Source: Clostridiales bacterium CCNA10
GTDB lineage: Bacteria > Bacillota > Clostridia > Oscillospirales > Oscillospiraceae
Length of the DNA stretch: 64,000 nucleotides
Direction: 5' to 3'
NCBI GenBank assembly: GCA_003573975.1
Contig: AP018533.1
Span: 186,001-250,000, forward strand
The position numbers were made by a program, and so were the translations under genes. Positions 59,102-64,000 of this stretch are shown piece after piece (position 1 is the first letter of the stretch; each line of letters begins with the position of its first letter). The notes under the pieces are model-generated. The model was not told where the DNA came from. It did not search any database and saw only the letters and a list, made by a program, of their open reading frames with translations.

Positions 59102-60411
59102 AAACGGCCATTGACTATATCTGCAATCCCGACAAGACGGACGGAAAACTGCTGGTGTCCTCCTTCGGATGCGCCGCCGAGACCGCTGACATTGAATTTG
59201 AATGGACACGCCGACATTCCATCGACAAGGGCACACACCTGGGCCGTCACCTGATCCAAGCTTTTGAGCCTGGGGAGGTCTCCGCCGAGGAAGCCCATGA
59301 GATCGGGATGCAGTTGGCAAAAGAAATATTGGGTGGCAAGTACGAGTTTGTACTTACCACCCATATTGACAAGGGACATATTCACAACCATCTGATTTTT
59401 AATGCGGTCAGCTTCACCGACCACAAGCACTACCATTCCAACAAGCGCAGCTATCACGAGATACGCCGGGCCAGCGACCGGCTGTGCAAAGAACACGGCC
59501 TGTCCGTCATCGTACCAGGCCGGGACAAGGGCAAGAGCTACATCGAGCATCAGGCCGCACAGAACGGCACCAGCTACAAGGCAAAGCTGAAAGCCGCCAT
59601 TGACCGGCTGATCCCCACGTCCTCCAGCCTGGAAGATTTGCTTGCCCGGTTGCAGCGGGAAGGATACGAAATCAAGCGGGGAAAGTATATCTCCGCCAGG
59701 GTGCCGAACCAGGAGCGGTTTACCCGGCTCAAAACTCTGGGCGTCGATTACACGGAAGAAGCCGTTGCCGCCCGGATTGCCGGAGGCCCCAGGCCCTCCA
59801 GAAAGCCCCGGCAGCGCAATGGGAAGGTCAGTCTGCTCATTGATATTCAGAACAATATCAAGGCCCAGCAAAGCGCCGGATACCAGCGGTGGGCGACCAT
59901 TGAGAATCTGAAACGGGCGGCTACCACTATGAACTTTCTCACTGAACACGGCATTGGCAGCTATGAGGAATTGGTGGAACGGTGCGATGCTGTTGCCGCC
60001 GCCTCCATCCGTACCAGGGAAAACCTGCGGGATACGGAACAACGGATCGCCGACCTTGCCCTTCTGGGAAAGCAGATCGACACCTACCGCAAGCTGAAGC
60101 CAGTCTATGACCGATACAAGGCGTCGAAGGACAAGGAAAAATTTCTGCGTGGCTTCGAGAGCGAGATTATCTTGTTCGAGGCAGCAGCCAGGGAGATCAA
60201 GAAAGCCGGACTCGCCAAACTTCCTTCCTCTGATAAGCTGAAAGCAGAACTGGACGGACTCTCCGCCCGCAAGACCGCCCTGCAAACGGAACTTCGGAAG
60301 ATACAACGGGAAGAAACGGAATATGATACCCTCCGCCAGAATGTGGACGCCCTACTGGAAAGGCCAAGGGAACAGGAACAGCAGCGGCAGCGGAGCAACG
60401 ACTTAGAGTAA
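59062..60411 (+). CDS. MOBP-type relaxase of the second element
   Basis: 449 residues. MAVTKTHPIKSTLKTAIDYI, CNPDKTDGKLLVSSFGC, and the metal motif TTHIDKGHIHNHLIFNAVSF near residue 100. C-terminal coiled coil. Related to the ICE relaxase at 7576 but a separate gene on the opposite strand. Nicks the second element's oriT and leads strand transfer. Starts inside mobC, so it is translationally coupled. Confidence 0.9.
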   Translation: MAVTKTHPIKSTLKTAIDYICNPDKTDGKLLVSSFGCAAETADIEFEWTRRHSIDKGTHLGRHLIQAFEPGEVSAEEAHEIGMQLAKEILGGKYEFVLTTHIDKGHIHNHLIFNAVSFTDHKHYHSNKRSYHEIRRASDRLCKEHGLSVIVPGRDKGKSYIEHQAAQNGTSYKAKLKAAIDRLIPTSSSLEDLLARLQREGYEIKRGKYISARVPNQERFTRLKTLGVDYTEEAVAARIAGGPRPSRKPRQRNGKVSLLIDIQNNIKAQQSAGYQRWATIENLKRAATTMNFLTEHGIGSYEELVERCDAVAAASIRTRENLRDTEQRIADLALLGKQIDTYRKLKPVYDRYKASKDKEKFLRGFESEIILFEAAAREIKKAGLAKLPSSDKLKAELDGLSARKTALQTELRKIQREETEYDTLRQNVDALLERPREQEQQRQRSNDLE

Positions 60412-60504
60412 CGGGGATTGGGCGCTTTTTACCAGTCTTTGCAAAACCCCTGGGCGCATGGTTATCCGGCTGATATAATGGAACCAGGAATGGAGGTGCT
60501 GACT

Positions 60505-60858
60505 GTGACGAAATCCGAAGTAATCAAAGAGTTTTTCAAAAAGAGCGTGCTGCCCGTGGCGGTAGCGGCTTTGCTGTACTGCATTTTCAAATCCGCCTGC
60601 ACAAAAGATGGAGTCACCGACTATGTATGGCTGTTCATCCTTTGCGGCCTGCCTTTTGGCATCCCTCGGATGTTTGCCTGGATCGTGCCGGGCGGCTCTT
60701 TGGGAACCGCTCTTCCGCTGTTCCTGCTGAACTTTATTATTGGTGGAGTGATCGGCGGTTTTGTCCTGGTCTGGCGGCTGCTGGTGGCTGCCTGGTATAT
60801 TCCCTTGACCATCTATCGACTGAATACAGCAAGAGGAACTTCCTATATTCCAGAATAG
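60505..60858 (+). CDS. DUF6050-like membrane protein
   Basis: 117 residues from GTG 60505, chosen because GGAGGTG lies 7 bases upstream; the earlier ATG starts have none. Three to four membrane helices (PVAVAALLYCIFKSAC, VWLFILCGLPFGIPRMFAWI, TALPLFLLNFIIGGVIGGFV, LLVAAWYIPLTI). Matches small membrane proteins encoded after relaxases on clostridial elements. Function unknown; no clear gene in 60859-61076. Confidence 0.65.
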   Translation: MTKSEVIKEFFKKSVLPVAVAALLYCIFKSACTKDGVTDYVWLFILCGLPFGIPRMFAWIVPGGSLGTALPLFLLNFIIGGVIGGFVLVWRLLVAAWYIPLTIYRLNTARGTSYIPE

Positions 60859-61076
60859 CACTATGGAAATGTGGAAAACGGCCGCTCCGCCGATGGAAAA
60901 CAGATATTCACGGCCCGCTGGAAAAGCTGCTCGCTTTCCCACAGCCCGCAAACACCGTTTCCCACAGCTCCGCCCCTCTGGCCGTTTACACACATTCCCA
61001 CAGCGCCTACTACAACTATAAATCCCTCCTGTCCTATCCGAATCTAATTGAAAGAGATAAAAGGAACAAAAAAGAA

Positions 61077-61120
61077 GCGAGAGCGTCACCTTCGGTCTAA
61101 GCCGAAGGCGGCGCTCTCGC
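61077..61120 (-). terminator. terminator of the retron-like operon
   Basis: GCGAGAGCG (61077-61085) pairs with CGCTCTCGC (61112-61120), with an inner CCTTCGG/CCGAAGG stem, followed on the minus strand by TTCTTTTTTG. It lies 3 bases past the reverse transcriptase stop. Confidence 0.8.
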
Positions 61121-61122
61121 AC

Positions 61123-62157
61123 TTACTTAGTAGCTGCTCGTTGTTTTATACGAATTTTCTTGTTGTGTCTGCGAATCTGTCTTTTTTGATTTGATGCAGA
61201 TTGAACATCTGGTACCTTGATTTGGCTCGTTAACCGTCCAATTTCAGGAAACTTTCCTTCTTCGATATTGCGGGCGGCCTGTATCTGTCCTTTTAATGAA
61301 AGAATTTGTTTTGCATCTTCTTCAGAACAGGTTTCAGGACCAATAAGGGGCTTCAGCGTCTGAAACGCATTATATATGGTATTTTGAAGCCCATTAGGTA
61401 CAGCAAGGGACTGTTCAGGCGTGACTACCGTTCCTGTAATTGGTTTGTAGTCAGATGGACCATAATACTTTACTTTGGGATATTTAGGCTTGTGACCATA
61501 TTTTCTCAGCACACAATCAATCATTTGCCTCAACTGATTGGGAGAAAAAGGCTTTGTACTAGAGAAGGTCATATCATCCACATACAAAGTGAATTTGCAA
61601 CCGCATTGTTTCGCCAAATCAGCGATTTCTGAAAACATATCAGAATAAGCATAGAAAGCCATAATCTGACTTGTTGGACACCCGGTTGGGATGCCACCAT
61701 TGTATGTTATGATGTCAGTTAGTTTTTTAGCCACATCCGGGGAAGTTTTCAATTTCTGCACAAAAAACTGGTACACAGGTTCTCGCGTGCAGTTATCATA
61801 GAACTTTTTAATATCAACAGTCAGAACATATTTTCCATCGAGATGTGCCTTTCCATTGTCTATATAACATTTTTGTTTTTCTCCAGAGATAAGCCATTCA
61901 GGCCGGATGACCCGGTGAAGCAGGTAAAGGATTCTGCGCTGGATAGCTTTAAGTATCTTATCCGGAGCAGTTATTTCCCTTTTTTCATCAGAATGCTTTT
62001 TGTCGATTTCAAATTTGTGATACCTGATGATACTATCAATTATTTTGAGGCCGCCGGGCTCAAGACACAGAAGATGTTCAAGACGCTTTTTCGTCCGGCA
62101 TTTATAAAGAGCACATTGAGTTATGTCATATTTTCTAATCGGCGCTTTATTCTTCAT
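61123..62157 (-). CDS. retron-type reverse transcriptase
   Basis: 344 residues from ATG 62157, after AGGTGAT; a GTG at 62166 is possible. Reverse transcriptase motifs in order: VLTVDIKKFYDN (motif A, near 115), GGIPTGCPTSQIMAF (motif B, near 155), TLYVDDMTFS (catalytic Y-x-DD, near 193), then KPITGTVVTPEQSLAVPN, the VTG-type segment before the thumb that marks retron enzymes, and LKGQIQAARNIEEG. It has no maturase, DGR or CRISPR-linked domain. Overlaps the HTH gene by 11 bases. Together with the folded region upstream it should make a multicopy DNA-RNA hybrid, used elsewhere for phage defence. Confidence 0.85.
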   Translation of the reverse strand: MKNKAPIRKYDITQCALYKCRTKKRLEHLLCLEPGGLKIIDSIIRYHKFEIDKKHSDEKREITAPDKILKAIQRRILYLLHRVIRPEWLISGEKQKCYIDNGKAHLDGKYVLTVDIKKFYDNCTREPVYQFFVQKLKTSPDVAKKLTDIITYNGGIPTGCPTSQIMAFYAYSDMFSEIADLAKQCGCKFTLYVDDMTFSSTKPFSPNQLRQMIDCVLRKYGHKPKYPKVKYYGPSDYKPITGTVVTPEQSLAVPNGLQNTIYNAFQTLKPLIGPETCSEEDAKQILSLKGQIQAARNIEEGKFPEIGRLTSQIKVPDVQSASNQKRQIRRHNKKIRIKQRAATK

Positions 62158-62452
62158 CTGGATCACCTGCTGCCGCAGACATACTTTGTATCAAGTGTGC
62201 CATCATGTTTCTGACAAAGGCAGTTCCTTTGCCAGACTTCTCTGCTTCATCCATGTTTTCAGAAAGTAATATCAAAGAAGATAATCGGATACCGTAAATA
62301 TCAGCATATTTTTGGAGTAAGTCCAAAGATGGTTGCTTTTTGTTGTTTTCAATTTCCGAAAGGTAACTCGCAGAGATGCCAAGTTCTGAACTCATTTCAC
62401 TGGCCTTATATCCATAAATGATACGCGTACGCTTCAACACATCTCCAATCAT
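62147..62452 (-). CDS. XRE-type HTH partner of the retron RT
   Basis: 101 residues from ATG 62452, after GGGAGGTGG. GDVLKRTRIIYGYKASEMSS, ELGISASYLSEIENNKKQPS and LDLLQKYADIYGIRLSSLIL form a Cro/C1 HTH; the C-terminus is a helical tail. Retron families with only a small HTH partner are known. It could be the effector, or a repressor acting at the 13-base palindrome 22 bases upstream. Its stop overlaps the RT start. Confidence 0.82.
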   Translation of the reverse strand: MIGDVLKRTRIIYGYKASEMSSELGISASYLSEIENNKKQPSLDLLQKYADIYGIRLSSLILLSENMDEAEKSGKGTAFVRNMMAHLIQSMSAAAGDPDEE

Positions 62453-62473
62453 GCTCGCCACCTCCCAGCTATT

Positions 62474-62486
62474 TAGATTCAATCTA
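62474..62486. promoter_or_regulatory. palindrome upstream of the retron HTH gene
   Basis: TAGATTCAATCTA, a perfect palindrome around a central base, between the 3' arm of the folded region and the HTH ribosome site. Probable operator of the HTH protein. Confidence 0.5.
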
Positions 62487-62517
62487 TAATACAAAGCCGC
62501 TTGGGCTAATAAACAAA

Positions 62518-62834
62518 AATTAGATGGGCTTCCCGTTTGCTGCACCACCTCGTCTTACTTCTTGAACATCTCACAAAAGCACTGGATGATTTGTAAAACC
62601 ACCAGCAGCACTTCAAGCGCCTTAAACGCTAACCGGAATACGGTCTTGCGCCATTTACGCTTGAACTTGAAACGGTGAGAAGTCCGGGGGACCGACGAGT
62701 TGCCGGGACTGTCCTGCATGAACAGCGATTTCTTATGCTTTTGCATAACATACCTCTTTCGAGAACCACGAAGTATAGTTGGTGTGGCTCCCTCCCGGGA
62801 AAGAGTTGGTGCATACAGGACAACCCATCTAATT
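62518..62834 (-). ncRNA. candidate retron msr-msd RNA
   Basis: Closed by long-range arms: AATTAGATGGG (62518-62528) is exactly complementary to CCCATCTAATT (62824-62834), and inside them TGCACCAcCTC (62541-62551) pairs with GAGtTGGTGCA (62803-62813) with one mismatch. The 3' part contains a 54-base hairpin (62612-62665): TTCAAGCG/CGCTTGAA, TAAA/TTTA, CGC/GCG, ACCG/CGGT around GAATA. The 5' part has small stems such as TTATGC-AAAA-GCATAA (62736-62751 region). Order of closing stem, short stems, one long stem, closing stem is that of retron a1-msr-msd-a2, and the place directly upstream of HTH and RT on the same strand fits. The exact RNA ends are not known. Confidence 0.55.
62555..62746 (-). 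CDS. possible 63-residue cationic/hydrophobic ORF inside the folded region
   Basis: MQKHKKSLFMQDSPGNSSVP, then a basic stretch and a hydrophobic helix (ALEVLLVVLQIIQCF). AGAGGT precedes ATG 62746. It lies wholly within the structured segment, whose long hairpin would explain the open frame by chance. If translated, it would look like a small membrane-active effector. Evidence is weak. Confidence 0.25.
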   Translation of the reverse strand: MQKHKKSLFMQDSPGNSSVPRTSHRFKFKRKWRKTVFRLAFKALEVLLVVLQIIQCFCEMFKK

Positions 62835-63013
62835 CCTTTGGGCATGGCCCAAGCTCCCGGCTTGGGCCATGCCGGGCGACGGCGCATCGGGGGTCAAGCC
62901 GTGTGCCGCCCCCGTGGGGTAGAACACCGTTAAGATGTTCCGCGAGTGCTGACGCACTCCAATTTGGGGGAGACGACCAGTAGAACATCCGCTCTACTCT
63001 TCGCTGCAATACT

Positions 63014-63042
63014 ATGGTAACAAATTTTTATCCATAAGTCAA
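63014..63042 (-). promoter_or_regulatory. promoter of the retron-like operon
   Basis: -35 TTGACT (63037-63042), 17 bases, -10 TACCAT (63014-63019), on the minus strand. The transcript would start near 63007 and carry a GC-rich leader (62835-63005) with a 14-bp hairpin GGCATGGCCCAAGC/GCTTGGGCCATGCC (62842-62874) and GAGTGC/GCACTC (62942-62959). No other gene is seen in 62835-63251. Confidence 0.6.
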
Positions 63043-63087
63043 GATATAATTTCGCTATTAGCGAATAAATTTTGAGGCAAAAAATAA

Positions 63088-63129
63088 TAGGAGCAACCCC
63101 TTTAGCTCAAGCCAGAGGGGTTGCTCCTA
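63088..63129 (-). terminator. terminator upstream of the retron promoter
   Basis: TAGGAGCAACCCC (63088-63100) and GGGGTTGCTCCTA (63117-63129) form a perfect 13-bp stem followed by TTATTTTTTG on the minus strand. It separates the retron-like unit from the DUF3846 genes. Confidence 0.85.
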
Positions 63130-63251
63130 CTTTAAGTGTTGAAATCGTCCTTACTTCGCACCCCACATCAGTGAGGTGGCCCTACATGGGAAATCATACT
63201 GCCCTTACACGGAAAAGCCGCCACAGGCGGTTTCTTCGCCTATTTTGAACC

Positions 63252-63428
63252 CTAATTCCTGCGTTTTTTGGAACGGCGGGAAAGATAGTACGGGCAGGAC
63301 ACTACTACTGTCCGGAAACTCTGCTTGCAGGGATGGGCGCAGCCTTTGCAGAGCTTGTTATACTGACGCCTGCCGTTCTCGCCCAGGAAGAACGCCCATT
63401 CCAGACGCCATTTCTTGCTCCGGCTCAT
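63252..63428 (-). CDS. small Cys-containing ICE protein
   Basis: 58 residues from ATG 63428, which overlaps the previous stop as ATGA. RLEWAFFLGENGRRQYNKLC, KGCAHPCKQSFRTVVVSCP and a basic tail form a short pattern I have seen in clostridial conjugative elements, with C-x2-C-x3-C spacing. Probably zinc binding; function unknown. Confidence 0.65.
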   Translation of the reverse strand: MSRSKKWRLEWAFFLGENGRRQYNKLCKGCAHPCKQSFRTVVVSCPYYLSRRSKKRRN

Positions 63429-64000
63429 AAGTCGCCCAGCTCCGGAGGCTTCTTCTGCTGGGTGGGCTTGTCCGGGCCTTTTCGCGACCCACACTCCCGC
63501 TTTGCGTCCTCCAGCCGCTCCCGGATAGAGGGCTTTTTCTCCGGCGTGGTTCTGCGCGCCTCGGCCTGGGCTTTCTCCAATTCCTCACCACGGCGGCCAT
63601 TGTTGATGATCCCGTCAATCATGCCATAGTCATCCTCCAGGGTCATTTCCGCCGTGCGCAGCGGGTTTTCCGGCTCCACGGGGACAGACACAATCTGCCC
63701 GTTGATGCTGGCAAACAGCTCCGGCCGCTTGAAATGCTCGGTGTACTTCTGGATCATGTCCGGGGGCAGGGACGCGAAGCTCTCCGGCCTCAGGCCCACC
63801 ACCAGGAAGGTGCCTGCCACAATGTCGTAAATCTCCCCATGCTCGTCCCGGAGGGAACGGTTCAGGTCCAGACCGATGAGCTTGCCTTCGTCGTTCAGCA
63901 CCAGCCCCACCGGATCGTCAAAGGGATAGGAGGCAGCAATATCGCCGCCCACCTCCGCTTGCAGCGCATGGAGGCCGGGGGCAATTTCCTTCACATAGGG
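63425..64000 (-). CDS. DUF3846/DUF4316 protein, 5' end off window
   Basis: About 190 residues visible. PGLHALQAEVGGDIAASYPF, NDEGKLIGLDLNRSLRDEHG and IYDIVAGTFLVVGL form a DUF3846 domain; then PLRTAEMTLEDDYGMIDGII and a basic Pro-rich tail are the DUF4316-type end also present at the C-terminus of the ArdC protein at 21617. It belongs to the antirestriction/DNA-processing genes of the second element, which evidently continues to the right. Confidence 0.82.
   Translation of the reverse strand, partial: PYVKEIAPGLHALQAEVGGDIAASYPFDDPVGLVLNDEGKLIGLDLNRSLRDEHGEIYDIVAGTFLVVGLRPESFASLPPDMIQKYTEHFKRPELFASINGQIVSVPVEPENPLRTAEMTLEDDYGMIDGIINNGRRGEELEKAQAEARRTTPEKKPSIRERLEDAKRECGSRKGPDKPTQQKKPPELGDL

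Larger units (their letters stand above)
51131..64000. mobile_element. second integrated element, right end off window
   Basis: Begins at the tRNA-Arg fragment with a tyrosine integrase and excisionase, then a Tn916-type HTH and sigma factor, MATE/PadR/KTR cargo, MobC and a MOBP relaxase, a retron-like cassette and DUF3846 genes. No mating-channel genes are visible, but the element continues past the window, so ICE or IME cannot be decided. Confidence 0.7.

Noticed and set aside
59092..60306. Minus-strand frame of 404 codons
   Set aside because: Antisense to the second relaxase, whose HIDKGHIHNH motif fixes the coding strand.
61123..62157. Reverse transcriptase of a group II intron or diversity-generating retroelement
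   Set aside because: No maturase or HNH domain, no intron domain V-like end, no template/variable repeat or Avd gene; the VTG-type segment and HTH partner favour a retron.

Overview
The window is almost entirely mobile DNA from a Gram-positive gut-type bacterium, most likely a member of the Clostridia (Bacillota). Supporting this are Shine-Dalgarno sites of the AGGAGG type before nearly every gene, a conjugation module of the Tn1549 family, a Tet(W)/Tet(O)-like ribosomal protection gene with the Tn916-type leader, PadR/MATE and Cys-rich KTR cargo, and no trace of Gram-negative machinery. The species cannot be read from the sequence. There is no rRNA, no intact tRNA and no CRISPR array.

Layout. 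(1) 1-6041, minus strand: a tightly packed run of about thirteen small genes, several from known immunity families (SUKH-3, DUF2004-like, DUF2262, ankyrin, DUF5713, DUF4241, Imm17-like) with no toxin gene. It reads as a poly-immunity array. (2) 6095-51176: a Tn1549-like integrative conjugative element (ICE), mostly minus strand. From right to left it has ParA/ParB, a replication initiator, BRO protein, PcfB, coupling protein VirD4, Maff2, VirB6, PrgI, VirB4, a CHAP hydrolase, the CD1107/DUF4315 pair, topoisomerase III, a CHC2-ArdC protein, a 2923-residue methylase-helicase with a tnpV gene nested in another frame, MobC, an AbiE toxin-antitoxin pair and a MOBP relaxase. Its right end is a 46-bp tRNA-Arg(CCT) 3' fragment at 51131-51176; its left end was not found.

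(3) 36699-45364: an 8.66-kb integrative mobilizable element (IME) sits inside the ICE's virD4 gene and cuts it in two. It has a large serine recombinase, a MobA/MobL relaxase with DUF3847 partner, an oriT whose nic core matches the RSF1010 type, a Tet(W)-like gene with a complete attenuator leader, and an Rpn-like nuclease gene. The 7-bp target repeat ACCCGAA and a 12-bp terminal inverted repeat are both visible, and joining the two cores restores the virD4 frame. So the IME disables its host ICE until it excises.

(4) 51131-64000: a second element starts at the same tRNA fragment with a tyrosine integrase and excisionase, then a Tn916-type HTH and sigma factor, a MATE efflux cassette flanked by two PadR repressors with different operators, MobC plus a second MOBP relaxase, and a retron-like cassette (61077-63042) of reverse transcriptase, XRE-type HTH protein and a strongly structured non-coding region closed by long-range complementary arms. 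It runs off the right edge in a DUF3846 gene. The retron-like cassette, the virD4-splitting IME, the nested tnpV and the immunity array are the parts most worth a second look.
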